64,000 nt of DNA, taken from assembly GCF_017114915.1 (NCBI RefSeq), contig NZ_JAAUOE010000013.1, positions 1 through 64,000 on the forward strand. Direction: 5' to 3'. Numbering within the stretch: position 1 is the first letter of the stretch; each line of letters opens with the position of its first letter. The stretch comes from Pseudomonas frederiksbergensis. Its GTDB lineage: Bacteria > Pseudomonadota > Gammaproteobacteria > Pseudomonadales > Pseudomonadaceae. This document shows positions 41,463-51,072 of the stretch, in pieces. A program made the translations under genes and the position numbers. The notes beneath the pieces are model-generated. The model saw only the letters and a program-made list of their open reading frames with translations. It did no database searches and was not told where the DNA came from.

Positions 41463-42275
41463 ATGCCTGAACTGCCGGAAGTCGAAACCACCCGTCGCGG
41501 GATTGCACCGCACCTGGAAGGCCAGCGCGTCAGTCGGGTGATCGTGCGTGAGCGCCGTCTGCGCTGGCCGATTCCCGAAGACCTGGATGTGCGGCTGTCC
41601 GGCCAGCGCATCGTGCTGGTGGAGCGGCGGGCCAAATACCTGCTGATCAATGCCGAAGTCGGCACGTTGATCAGCCATTTGGGCATGTCGGGGAATCTGC
41701 GGCTGGTGGAAGCCGGCTTGCCGGCGGCCAAGCATGAGCATGTCGACATCGAGCTGGAATCGGGCCTGGCCCTGCGTTACACCGACCCGCGCCGGTTCGG
41801 GGCGATGCTTTGGAGTCTCGACCCGCTGCACCACGAACTGCTGGTACGCCTGGGGCCGGAGCCGTTGACCGATCTGTTCGACGGCGAGCGTCTGTTCCAG
41901 CTGTCCCGTGGGCGGTCCATGGCGGTCAAGCCGTTCATCATGGATAACGCGGTGGTGGTCGGCGTCGGCAATATCTACGCGACCGAAGCGCTGTTTGCTG
42001 CCGGCATCGACCCGCGTCGTGAAGCCAAAAGCATTTCCCGGGCGCGCTATTTGAAGCTGGCGATCGAGATCAAGCGCATTCTGGCCCTCGCCATCGAGCG
42101 CGGGGGCACCACGTTGCGGGACTTTATCGGCGGCGACGGTCAGCCGGGTTACTTCCAGCAGGAGCTGTTCGTGTACGGCCGTGGCGGTGAGCACTGTAAG
42201 GTCTGTGGCACGGGGCTGCGGGAAGTCAAACTGGGGCAGCGCGCCAGCGTCTTTTGTCCGCGCTGTCAGAGGTGA
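41463..42275 (+). CDS. mutM: Formamidopyrimidine-DNA glycosylase
   Basis: A 270-residue base-excision repair enzyme that removes 8-oxoguanine and nicks the DNA. The N-terminus MPELPEVET supplies the catalytic Pro1 and Glu2 after Met removal. The helix-two-turn-helix segment includes '[18 protein letters not shown]', and the C-terminal zinc finger has four cysteines (CKVCG...FCPRC). The length agrees with MutM throughout Pseudomonas. Confidence 0.97.
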   Translation: MPELPEVETTRRGIAPHLEGQRVSRVIVRERRLRWPIPEDLDVRLSGQRIVLVERRAKYLLINAEVGTLISHLGMSGNLRLVEAGLPAAKHEHVDIELESGLALRYTDPRRFGAMLWSLDPLHHELLVRLGPEPLTDLFDGERLFQLSRGRSMAVKPFIMDNAVVVGVGNIYATEALFAAGIDPRREAKSISRARYLKLAIEIKRILALAIERGGTTLRDFIGGDGQPGYFQQELFVYGRGGEHCKVCGTGLREVKLGQRASVFCPRCQR

Positions 42276-42329
42276 TATCGACTACGGTCTATAGTCAGTG
42301 TTCTCACTGCCAAGCCGAAGGACCGTGCC

Positions 42330-42653
42330 ATGAATCTGTTTCGAACCCTGGTCGTCACGCTGCTGCTGAGCGTCGGTGCGCCCGCGCTGGCAACTGAGAA
42401 CGGCAGCGGCGACCCGCGTTACACCATCCAGAACCCACCGGCCTACGCCATGCTGGGCGATCTGTTGATTGCCCGACCGTTGCTGGTGGCGGCGACGGTG
42501 ATCGGTGCCGGGGCGTTTGTGGTGTCGTTGCCGTTCACCGCGCTGGGTGGCGGTATTGGCGATGCAGGGCAGGCGCTGGTGGTCGACCCGGCGAAAGCGG
42601 CATTTGTGCGGTGTCTGGGGTGTATCGGGGAAGGGTTTGAGCAGCGGGAGTGA
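42330..42653 (+). CDS. Small exported or membrane protein of unknown function
   Basis: A 107-residue protein with a signal peptide ([21 protein letters not shown]) and one further hydrophobic segment ([24 protein letters not shown]). Two cysteines near the C-terminus ([10 protein letters not shown]) form a CxxC. It is common next to mutM in pseudomonads, where it is sometimes loosely labelled 'multidrug transporter'; the sequence gives no support for that name. The function is unknown. Confidence 0.7.
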   Translation: MNLFRTLVVTLLLSVGAPALATENGSGDPRYTIQNPPAYAMLGDLLIARPLLVAATVIGAGAFVVSLPFTALGGGIGDAGQALVVDPAKAAFVRCLGCIGEGFEQRE

Positions 42654-42660
42654 GGCATAA

Positions 42661-42764
42661 AAAAGATCGTCCGAACGCGGCCCGAACCTTCGGCAGCTCC
42701 TACAGGGAATCGAAATAATCTGTAGGAGCTGCCCAAGGTTCGGACCGCGTTCGGACGATCTTTT
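42661..42764. repeat. Long REP-derived inverted repeat with 45-base arms
   Basis: The arms 42661-42705 and 42720-42764 pair at 43 of 45 positions around a 14-base loop. The inner part has the GTAGGAGCTGCC REP core, while the outer part (AAAAGATCGTCCGAACGCGG) is different from the REPIN at 359-437. It separates the convergent small exported-protein and ferredoxin genes. Confidence 0.88.
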
Positions 42765-42771
42765 CAGGCCC

Positions 42772-43172
<401 letters not shown>

Positions 43173-43173
43173 T

Positions 43174-43740
<567 letters not shown>

Positions 43741-43768
43741 CTATAGACGATAGGAATATTCCGCGTTT

Positions 43769-45364
43769 TCATGGGTTTTTCAAACGCTCGGCCAGTGAAG
43801 TCGCCAGTTGTGCCGTCAGTCCGTAGACCGACAATTGTGGGTTTGCACCAATGCTGGTGGGGAATAGCGAGCCGTCGTGAATCGACAGATTGTGCAGTTG
43901 GTGATGGCGGCCGAGGCTGTCGGTTACGGCGTTTTTCGGGTCTTCACCCATGGTGCAACCGCCCATCACATGGGCGCTGCCCAGGCGCGTGCGATACAAC
44001 TCAAGGCTCAGGCCATCAATCAGTGTGCGAGCTTCGGCGAGGGTTTTTACGTAATGAGCGTCGGCATGCATCGGCATCACGGCGTTGGCGCCACCGGCGA
44101 ACTGGATCTCGGCCATGCTATGGAACGCCCGGCGCAACCCATCCCAAGCGTACGGTGAAACCTGATAATTGAGCACCGGGGTGCCATCACCGCGCAATTC
44201 GACGCTACCACCGGGGCTGTCCGGGTGAAAACCGTCCCGCAGCAACGCCAGCATGGCGTGGGTATGCGGCAGGTTTTCCATGTGTCGGGCGTTTTCCGTG
44301 CCGAAGCCGCCGAGCAAGGTGCTGGCCAGCGCCGGGTGCAGGGGTGGAACCTCCAGTTTGTAGGACATCTTGCCGGTGGCGCCGTCCTGCCACTGGAAAT
44401 GGTCGGAATAAATCGACTGCGGCGCGCCGTAGAACGGGTTGATCACCTCGTCGAACAGCCCGGCGGACATGTTCACCAAGTGCAGAAAGGTCCGTTTACC
44501 CAACCGTTCGTGGGGATCCGGCGCCTCGGAACGCAACAGCAGCGCCGGGCTGTTGATCCCACCGCCGGCCAGCACGTAATGCCGGGCCTTGACCGTAATC
44601 GTGCGTCCGGTGGGCGCCACGCAACGCTCGTCCATCGCCACACAGTGCAGGCCTGTGACCTTGTCGTCCTTGATCGACAGTCTTTCGGCGCGGGCCAGAT
44701 AGAGCAGCTCGCCACCTTTTTCCAGGGTCGCCGGAATGGTCGTGACCAGCATCGACTGCTTGGCGTTGGTCGGGCAGCCCATGCCGCAGTAACCGATGTT
44801 CCAGCAGCCACGCACGTTGCGCGGGATCACATGCCAGGCGTAGCCGAGTTTTTCGCAGCCTTTGCGGATGACGTCGTTGTTGGCATTGGGCGGCACCCTC
44901 CATGGGGCGACGCCCAGGCGTTGTTCCATCTTCTCGAACCAGGGCGCCATCTCGGCCGGCGTGTGGCCTTTGACGTCGTGCTCTTTGGCCCAGTGTTCCA
45001 GCGTCGGATCCGGGGTGCGAAAGCTTGAGGTCCAGTTGATCAGTGTGGTACCGCCCACCGCCCGGCCCTGGAGGATGGTGATCGCACCATCCTTGCTCAT
45101 GCGCCCGATGCCTTCCTGATAGAGGCTGGTGTAGGCCTGGTCTTCGAGCATCTTGAAGTCGCTGCTGGTCTTGAGCGGGCCTTCTTCGATCAGCAATACC
45201 TTGTAGCCGGCGGCGCTGAGGATTTCGGCGGTGGTCCCGCCGCCGGCGCCGCTGCCGATGATCGCCACGTCCGCTTCGAGGGTCAGGTCCTGGGCCAATT
45301 GCGAACCGTTATAGGTTTTCCAGCCACGGGCCAGGCCTTCGCGAAATGGATCGGGTACGGGCAT
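43769..45364 (-). CDS. laoA: GMC-type long-chain alcohol dehydrogenase LaoA
   Basis: A 531-residue flavoprotein of the GMC oxidoreductase family. The FAD-binding motif is 'VAIIGSGAGGGTTAEILS', the family signature is 'GRAVGGTTLINWTSSFRTP', and the C-terminal catalytic pair is likely His in 'GSAHVMGGCTMG' and Asn in 'SIGANPQLSVYGL'. In P. aeruginosa LaoA (PA0364) oxidises long-chain alcohols such as dodecanol from SDS or alkane breakdown, together with LaoB and LaoC. Gene order and product types are the same here, so the assignment is strong. It is the last gene of the operon. Confidence 0.9.
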   Translation of the reverse strand: MPVPDPFREGLARGWKTYNGSQLAQDLTLEADVAIIGSGAGGGTTAEILSAAGYKVLLIEEGPLKTSSDFKMLEDQAYTSLYQEGIGRMSKDGAITILQGRAVGGTTLINWTSSFRTPDPTLEHWAKEHDVKGHTPAEMAPWFEKMEQRLGVAPWRVPPNANNDVIRKGCEKLGYAWHVIPRNVRGCWNIGYCGMGCPTNAKQSMLVTTIPATLEKGGELLYLARAERLSIKDDKVTGLHCVAMDERCVAPTGRTITVKARHYVLAGGGINSPALLLRSEAPDPHERLGKRTFLHLVNMSAGLFDEVINPFYGAPQSIYSDHFQWQDGATGKMSYKLEVPPLHPALASTLLGGFGTENARHMENLPHTHAMLALLRDGFHPDSPGGSVELRGDGTPVLNYQVSPYAWDGLRRAFHSMAEIQFAGGANAVMPMHADAHYVKTLAEARTLIDGLSLELYRTRLGSAHVMGGCTMGEDPKNAVTDSLGRHHQLHNLSIHDGSLFPTSIGANPQLSVYGLTAQLATSLAERLKNP

Positions 45365-45417
45365 CGTCAGGTTCTCTTGTTGTTATGTTTTGGGTGCGAT
45401 GGTGAGGCGACTCGGTT

Positions 45418-45963
45418 TCAAACCGTAGGCGGCCCCGGATACCCGCAATGCACCCACGATTCTGCCCGGCTGTACCACGCCATCATCACCATTTGCAGCA
45501 ACGAGCTATGGCCCATGCGCAGCAAGCTCAGCGAGCTGTTTTCCCAACGGTCGAGAAAGTGTCGGATCTCTTCGTCGCTCGCGTTTTCCCAGCTGCCCCA
45601 GATCCCGGTCAGTGGGCCGCGGGTGATGCTCACCCCCAGCACATCGAACAATTGGCGGGTCAGCTTGAGCATTTCCGGAGACAGGTGATTGAGTCCGTTA
45701 TCCAGGCATTGCAGGGTCCCGGCGACGGCGGCCGGCATGTTCTCGACGGCCACGGCACCGTCGAGCATCACCGGGATCAGTGCCCGCAGAAACAGCAAGT
45801 CACCGCTGCGCAGAATCGCGAAACCATTGGCCGGAAAGCTCGACGAGCATCCGCTGAGGCTCGCGCCTAATCCGGCCGTGGCCAGAAAGGCGCTGGCGCC
45901 CAGGCTGAATTTCAGCAGGCCGCGCCGTGACAGCGCGGGTGTGTCGGACAGGCTTGGGCTCAT
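45418..45963 (-). CDS. laoB: LaoB, Tat-exported lipoprotein subunit
   Basis: A 181-residue protein with a twin-arginine signal (LSRRGLLKFS) ending in a lipobox (LSGC, Cys39), so it appears to be a Tat-dependent lipoprotein. The rest is helical and resembles the small subunits that accompany GMC dehydrogenases. Its partner LaoA has no signal of its own, so LaoB may carry it to the membrane or periplasm, as such small subunits do in gluconate dehydrogenases. It is the middle gene of the laoC-laoB-laoA transcription unit. Confidence 0.83.
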   Translation of the reverse strand: MSPSLSDTPALSRRGLLKFSLGASAFLATAGLGASLSGCSSSFPANGFAILRSGDLLFLRALIPVMLDGAVAVENMPAAVAGTLQCLDNGLNHLSPEMLKLTRQLFDVLGVSITRGPLTGIWGSWENASDEEIRHFLDRWENSSLSLLRMGHSSLLQMVMMAWYSRAESWVHCGYPGPPTV

Positions 45964-45991
45964 TATTGTTATTACCCGGCGGTGACGATCG

Positions 45992-47422
45992 TTAGCGGAT
46001 AAACAGCTTCTGGATCAATTTCTGAATGGATTTGCCATATGGCGGGTAGATCAGTCTCGCCGCGTTGAAGCGTTGTTTGATCAGCACGCCCTTGGCCTTG
46101 CTGAAGGTCAGGAAACCCTCGTGACCGTGGTAGTGGCCCATGCCCGAGGCACCGATGCCGCCGAATGGCATGTCGTCCTGGGCAACGTGCAGCAAGGTGT
46201 CATTGAGGCAGACGCCGCCGGAATGGGTTTCGTGGAGAACGCGGTGTTGCTCGCGCTTGTCGTAGCCGAAGTAATACAGCGCCAGCGGACGAGGCCGTCG
46301 GTTGATGTAGGCAAACGCTTCATCGAGGTCCTTGTACGGCACAATCGGCAATACCGGGCCGAAGATTTCGTCCTGCATCACCGTCATGTCATCGTTGACG
46401 TTGAGCAGCAGGCTATGACCCATGCGCCGGCCCTGGCCCTGATCGAACAGCGGAATCAGCAGCGCACCCTTGCTGGTAGCGTCGCTGAGGTAGCCGTTGA
46501 GCCGCGCCAGTTGTCGGTCATTGATGATGGCTGTGTAGTCCGGATTGTCGGCCAGGGTCGGATAAAACCCGCGAACGGCCTTGCGATAGGCTTCGACGAA
46601 AGAGCCGATGCGGTCTTCCGGTACCAGCGCGTAGTCCGGGGCGACACAGGTTTGCCCGGCGTTGAGGGTCTTGCCGAAAGCGATGCGTTCGGCGGCGTCC
46701 TTGAGCGGTACATCGCGGGACACAATGGCCGGGGACTTGCCGCCCAGTTCGAGGGTCACCGGGGTCAGGTTCTCGGCGGCGGCGCGCATCACGTGTTTGC
46801 CGATGCTGGTAGCGCCAGTGAACAGTAAGTGATCGAAACGCAGCCGGGAGAACGCCACGCCGATATCGGCTTCGCCCAGCACCACGCAAACCAGGTCCTG
46901 TGGGAATATCCGCCCCAGCAACTCCTTGAGCAGCAAACCGGTGGCGGGTGTGGATTCGCTGAGTTTGAGCATCACCCGGTTGCCCGCCGACAAGGCCCCC
47001 ACCAGCGGGCCGATGGCCAGATATAACGGGTAGTTCCACGGCACGATCACCCCGACCACGCCCAATGGCTGATAAACGACTTTGGCCGACGCCGGCTGAA
47101 AGGCGATTCCGACTTTGCGTCGTGAGGCTTTCATCCAGCCTTTGAGGTGCTGGCTGGCGTAGTGAATGCCGTGCAGGCTGGGCATCAATTCGGCGAGCAG
47201 GGTTTCATCGGCGCTGCGGTGGCTGAAGTCCTGGCCGATGGCGTCGATCAGGGCTTGGCGCTCATTGCTCAGCATATCCCGCAACACCTTGAGCCATTGC
47301 TGGCGTTGAGCCGCGGGCGGCATCGGGTTGGCTGCATACGCCGCGCGTTGAGCATCGAACAGGGTTTGGAGCTCGTCCAGAGGCTGCTGCAGGTTCTTCA
47401 GGTAGGCAATGTCAGCAGGCAT
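45992..47422 (-). CDS. laoC: Fatty/coniferyl aldehyde dehydrogenase LaoC
   Basis: A 476-residue NAD(P)-dependent aldehyde dehydrogenase of the coniferyl/fatty aldehyde subgroup. Motifs are 'VIVPWNYPLYLAIGPLVGAL', 'FTGATSIGKHVMRAAAENL', the catalytic Glu in 'LELGGKSPAIV' and Cys in 'NAGQTCVAPDY'. A hydrophobic C-terminus (about residues 455-476) could attach it to the membrane. In P. aeruginosa LaoC oxidises the aldehyde made by LaoA to a fatty acid. It is the first gene of the operon, facing laoR across a palindromic operator. Confidence 0.9.
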   Translation of the reverse strand: MPADIAYLKNLQQPLDELQTLFDAQRAAYAANPMPPAAQRQQWLKVLRDMLSNERQALIDAIGQDFSHRSADETLLAELMPSLHGIHYASQHLKGWMKASRRKVGIAFQPASAKVVYQPLGVVGVIVPWNYPLYLAIGPLVGALSAGNRVMLKLSESTPATGLLLKELLGRIFPQDLVCVVLGEADIGVAFSRLRFDHLLFTGATSIGKHVMRAAAENLTPVTLELGGKSPAIVSRDVPLKDAAERIAFGKTLNAGQTCVAPDYALVPEDRIGSFVEAYRKAVRGFYPTLADNPDYTAIINDRQLARLNGYLSDATSKGALLIPLFDQGQGRRMGHSLLLNVNDDMTVMQDEIFGPVLPIVPYKDLDEAFAYINRRPRPLALYYFGYDKREQHRVLHETHSGGVCLNDTLLHVAQDDMPFGGIGASGMGHYHGHEGFLTFSKAKGVLIKQRFNAARLIYPPYGKSIQKLIQKLFIR

Positions 47423-47450
47423 GGTCGGCTCCGGATTTATTGTAATGAGG

Positions 47451-47480
47451 GACTTTTTAGAGTCGATGCTCTAAAAAGTC
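47451..47480. promoter_or_regulatory. Palindromic operator in the laoC-laoR intergenic region
   Basis: GACTTTTTAGAG and CTCTAAAAAGTC form perfect 12-base arms around a 6-base centre. The site lies 28 bases before the laoC start and about 90 bases before laoR. A divergent TetR-family repressor with such a site is the classic arrangement, so this is probably the LaoR operator. Confidence 0.8.
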
Positions 47481-47568
47481 AAATGACATCCTGACGCAGC
47501 TTTGTTTTATCCACCCACGGATAGGTCGTAAGATGCCCCTCATCGCACTCTGAATTAAAGCTCAAGCC

Positions 47569-48240
47569 ATGGCCCCTCGGATCAAAACCAGCGAGCGCAT
47601 CGTGCAGAACAGCCTGGAGCTGTTCAATCAGCAGGGCGAGCGCAGCATCAGCACCAACCACATTGCTGCCCACATGGAGATTTCTCCGGGCAATCTGTAC
47701 TACCACTTCCCCAACAAGCAGGCGATCATCGCTGTGTTGTTCAGTGAGTACGAAAGCCTGGTGGACAGCTTTCTGCGCCCGCCCCAAGGTAGGGCCGCAA
47801 CGGTCGAAGACAAGCGCTTCTACCTCAAGGAATTGCTCGCTGCCATGTGGCGCTACCGGTTTTTGCATCGCGACCTCGAGCACTTGCTCGACAGCGATCC
47901 AGAGCTTGCCGCCCGTTACCGGCGCTTTTCCCAGCGCTGCCTGATCCAGGGCACCGCGATTTACGAAGGGTTCGTCGCGGCGGGCATCCTGAACATGGAT
48001 AAGGTTCAGATCGAATCCCTGACCCTCAACGCCTGGATCATCCTCACGTCCTGGGTGCGTTTTCTGTGCACCACGCGGGAAAACTCGAACCACCTGAGCG
48101 AACAGGCCATTAAACGAGGCGTGTATCAGGTGCTGGTGCTGGAGGCCGGGTTCGTCACCGATCAATCGCGCGATGCGGTGAACGCGTTGTTCGACGAGTT
48201 TTACGTGCCGTTGGCCCAGGCCCTGGAAGAAGTGCATTAG
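47569..48240 (+). CDS. laoR: TetR-family repressor LaoR
   Basis: A 223-residue TetR/AcrR regulator. The N-terminal helix-turn-helix reads 'TSERIVQNSLELFNQQGERSISTNHIAAHMEISPGNLYYHFPNK' (positions about 5-48), and the C-terminal ligand domain is helical. It is divergent from laoC with a perfect palindrome between them. P. aeruginosa LaoR (PA0367) represses laoCBA and responds to long-chain alcohol or acyl compounds; the same role is inferred here. Confidence 0.88.
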   Translation: MAPRIKTSERIVQNSLELFNQQGERSISTNHIAAHMEISPGNLYYHFPNKQAIIAVLFSEYESLVDSFLRPPQGRAATVEDKRFYLKELLAAMWRYRFLHRDLEHLLDSDPELAARYRRFSQRCLIQGTAIYEGFVAAGILNMDKVQIESLTLNAWIILTSWVRFLCTTRENSNHLSEQAIKRGVYQVLVLEAGFVTDQSRDAVNALFDEFYVPLAQALEEVH

Positions 48241-48273
48241 GATTCAAGACCGACAACATCACAGGAGCCCGTT

Positions 48274-49128
48274 ATGCCCATTGCGCAACTGATCAGCCCG
48301 CAAGCGTTGGACCTGAAAAAGGAGACGCCGGGGCTGGTGATTCTGGATTGCCGTTTTGCCCTCGAAGACCCGGATTATGGTCAGCGCAGCTATGCCCAAG
48401 GGCATATTGCCGGGTCGAGCTTTGCCGATCTCGAGCGTGATTTGAGCGGGCCAGTGGTCAAGGGGGTTACCGGGCGGCATCCGTTGCCTGAACCCGCCGA
48501 TTTGATCGAACGTCTGCAAGCCTGGGGCATCAATGCCGACAGCGAAGTGGTTTTGTACGATGACGGCCCCGGCGCCTACGCGGCGCGAGCCTGGTGGTTG
48601 CTGGCCTGGCTGGGCAAGCGTGACGGCGTGTTCATTCTCGATGGTGGGCTGAAAGCCTGGCACGCCACCGGATTGCCCCTGAGTCTTGATCCGCCGTCGA
48701 TCACCCGTGGCACCTTCACCGGGACGCCGGATGCTTCGCTGGTGCTCAGCGCCAAACAGCTCCAGCGGCGTCTCGGCCAGCCCGCGTTGACCTTGCTCGA
48801 TGCCCGCGCCTTGCCGCGCTTCAAGGGCGAAATGGAGCCGATCGACCCGATTGCCGGGCACATCCCCGGCGCCCAATGTGCCGCGTTCACCGACAACCTG
48901 GGCAGCGACGGGCGTTTCCTGCCGGCCGATCAGCTCAAGCAGCGGTTTGCCGCGAAGCTCGGTAGCCGTTCGCCGACCGAACTGGTCGCCTATTGCGGAT
49001 CTGGTGTGACGGCCTGCCACAACCTGTTCGCCCTGTGCCTGGCGGGTTATCCGTTGGGGTCGTTGTATGCCGGGTCATGGAGCGAGTGGATCAACGATCC
49101 CGCGCGCGGCGTCGCCATCGGCGAATGA
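48274..49128 (+). CDS. Thiosulfate/3-mercaptopyruvate sulfurtransferase
   Basis: A 284-residue protein with two rhodanese domains. The catalytic cysteine lies in the C-terminal active loop 'AYCGSGVTACHNLFAL', of the CGSGVT form found in 3-mercaptopyruvate sulfurtransferases (SseA). The N-terminal domain has 'LEDPDYGQRSYAQGHI' and 'VVLYDDGPGAYAARAWWLL' and is inactive. No signal peptide is seen, so it is cytoplasmic. It follows laoR by 33 bases and may be co-transcribed, but no functional link is obvious. Confidence 0.88.
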   Translation: MPIAQLISPQALDLKKETPGLVILDCRFALEDPDYGQRSYAQGHIAGSSFADLERDLSGPVVKGVTGRHPLPEPADLIERLQAWGINADSEVVLYDDGPGAYAARAWWLLAWLGKRDGVFILDGGLKAWHATGLPLSLDPPSITRGTFTGTPDASLVLSAKQLQRRLGQPALTLLDARALPRFKGEMEPIDPIAGHIPGAQCAAFTDNLGSDGRFLPADQLKQRFAAKLGSRSPTELVAYCGSGVTACHNLFALCLAGYPLGSLYAGSWSEWINDPARGVAIGE

Positions 49129-49155
49129 AGGCTGCGATCTTTTAGCGGCACGCGG

Positions 49156-49986
49156 TTATTCCAGCCGCGCACTGCGATACGCCCCCGGTCCTACGCCGTA
49201 AACCTGCTTGAATTGCCGACTCAGATGGCTCTGGTCGGCAAAACCCAGTTGTGTCGCCACTTCCAGCGGCAGGCAGCCGCTCTGTAACAGTGCCCGTGCC
49301 CGAGCGATGCGCTGTTGCATCAACCAGGCGTGCGGCGGCATGCCGGTGGCGCGGCGGAACACCCGGGAGAAGTGGAAGGGGGACAGGTTCACCGTCGCCG
49401 CCAGTTCCTCCAGCGAGGGGGGCGCCGCCAATTGGGATTGCAGCCGTTCCTTGGCCAGGGTCACCGCCCGGTGTTCGTTGCCGGGCTTGCCGGCGATCGG
49501 GACGGCGGCGTGGCGTTGCAACAACGACAGCATCATTTCCCGCCAGACCGTTTGCTGCTGCAGCGCCGTGGACGGACTTTCCAACAGCCGATGCAGTTGG
49601 CAGAACCCTCTCACCAGATCCGGGTCGCGATACAACGTGGCGCCAAACGCCGGCAGGGTGTCGCTCGGCAGTTCTAGCTCGTCCAGCAGCGAAAGAATCT
49701 GACCCGTGTCGGGATAAAATGCCCGGTACAACCAACCGTCTTCCGAACCTTTGTGGCCGGTGTGCAATTCGTCCGGGTTGATCAGCACCAGCGTACCGCT
49801 GCCTGCCAGGTGTTCGGCGCCGCGATAGCGATAACGCTGGGCGCCGGCCATGATCATGCCGATCACATAGCCGTCATGCACATGGGGGGCGAAGCGATGT
49901 TCGATGTAACGCGCGGACAATAACTCGACCCCGGCCAGCGGCGCCGTTTGCCAGAAGTGGATCGACTCGCCCTGATCCAGGTCCAC
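49156..49986 (-). CDS. AraC-family regulator with cupin N-terminal domain
   Basis: A 276-residue regulator. The N-terminal AraC-like cupin contains 'HVHDGYVIGMIMAGAQRYRY' and 'VLINPDELHTGHKGSEDGW', which usually bind a small effector. The C-terminal double helix-turn-helix includes 'LAATVNLSPFHFSRVFRRATG' and 'VATQLGFADQSHLSRQFKQ'. It lies next to and in the same orientation as the YheT-like hydrolase gene, with a 4-base gap, so it may form an operon with it. The target genes are unknown. Confidence 0.88.
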   Translation of the reverse strand: MDLDQGESIHFWQTAPLAGVELLSARYIEHRFAPHVHDGYVIGMIMAGAQRYRYRGAEHLAGSGTLVLINPDELHTGHKGSEDGWLYRAFYPDTGQILSLLDELELPSDTLPAFGATLYRDPDLVRGFCQLHRLLESPSTALQQQTVWREMMLSLLQRHAAVPIAGKPGNEHRAVTLAKERLQSQLAAPPSLEELAATVNLSPFHFSRVFRRATGMPPHAWLMQQRIARARALLQSGCLPLEVATQLGFADQSHLSRQFKQVYGVGPGAYRSARLE

Positions 49987-49989
49987 GGT

Positions 49990-51000
49990 TTACTTGCGCC
50001 CCGTGGTGGCCAGCCATTGGGGAATGCGCCGTTCCAGGTAGTAACCCGGTTGCCTGAACGAACCCTCGACGAAGCCGACATGCCCGCCCTTGGCCTGCAA
50101 CTCGAATTGAGTGCTGGTGGACAATTCGTCGGCTTGCGGCAGGCTGTGCGCAAACACAAACGGGTCGTCAGCTGCCTGGATAATCAGGGTCGGGGTGCGA
50201 ATCTCTCCTAGGAAATAACGACTCGAAGCGCGGCGATAGTAATCCGCGGCATCGGCGAAACCATTCAATGGGGCGGTGACCCGGCCATCGAAGTCCCAGA
50301 AGGTGCGCAAATTCTCCAGCGAGCCCAGCGCCGCCAACGCCGCCAGGCCATCCTCATGCCCGTCATGCTGGAACTTGCGCTGCTTGTTTTTGATGTAGGC
50401 GACCATCTCGCGCATGAAATGCGCTTGATAGAATTTGGAGAAACCCTGGCTGATGCGATCGGCGCAGTGATCGAGGCGAAAGGGCACCGACACTGCCACG
50501 GCGCCTAGCACCCCGCTGTTGCTGCCGGTTTCGCCCAAATGCTTGAGCAACACATTACCGCCCATGGAATAACCGACCGCATACAGCGGCGCGAGAGGGC
50601 GTTGGGTGCGCAGGTGTTTGATGGTTTCCGCCAAATCTTCACTGGCGCCGGAATGGTAACTGCGCGGTAACAGATTGGGCTCGCCGGAGCAACCTCGCCA
50701 GTTCAGCGCGACGCTGGCCCAGCCATGGGTGCTCAGCGCCTTCTGCATGCCGGCCACGTAAGGCGAATTCGACGAGCCGGTCAGGCCGTGCAATACCAGC
50801 ACCAACGGCGCATTCGCGCTGTGGGGGCCGTGCCAGTCCAGGTCAAGGAAATCGCCATCTTCAAGCCACAATCGCTCGCGCTCACGCTCGATATGTGTGG
50901 TTTTGCGCCATAGCGGTCCCCACAAGGTTTGTAAGTGCGGATTGCCCAGACCGTAAGCGGGCGTGAAGGCGGGGGTGAAACGTTCTGGCAGATGGGACAC
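49990..51000 (-). CDS. YheT-like alpha/beta hydrolase
   Basis: A 336-residue hydrolase of the YheT/ABHD family. The oxyanion-hole motif is 'LVLHGLTGSSNSPYV', the nucleophile Ser is in 'AVGYSMGGNVLLKHLGE', and the late Asp/His are in 'IQAADDPFVF' and 'GGHVGFVEGSF'. The N-terminus 'FTPAYGLGNPHLQTLWG' is the family hallmark. YheT is an esterase-like protein without a settled substrate. The gene is just upstream of the AraC regulator gene. Confidence 0.87.
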   Translation of the reverse strand: MSHLPERFTPAFTPAYGLGNPHLQTLWGPLWRKTTHIERERERLWLEDGDFLDLDWHGPHSANAPLVLVLHGLTGSSNSPYVAGMQKALSTHGWASVALNWRGCSGEPNLLPRSYHSGASEDLAETIKHLRTQRPLAPLYAVGYSMGGNVLLKHLGETGSNSGVLGAVAVSVPFRLDHCADRISQGFSKFYQAHFMREMVAYIKNKQRKFQHDGHEDGLAALAALGSLENLRTFWDFDGRVTAPLNGFADAADYYRRASSRYFLGEIRTPTLIIQAADDPFVFAHSLPQADELSTSTQFELQAKGGHVGFVEGSFRQPGYYLERRIPQWLATTGRK

Positions 51001-51072
51001 GATTGCTCTCGATGCTGCGGTGCGTCCCGCAGCGTTAGCTGACGGAGCTTCGCACCGTTTTCTCAGGCCGGA

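Noticed and set aside
42330..42653. Multidrug transporter label for the small gene after mutM
   Set aside because: The protein is only 107 residues with one signal peptide and one further hydrophobic segment, and has no SMR-family motif.
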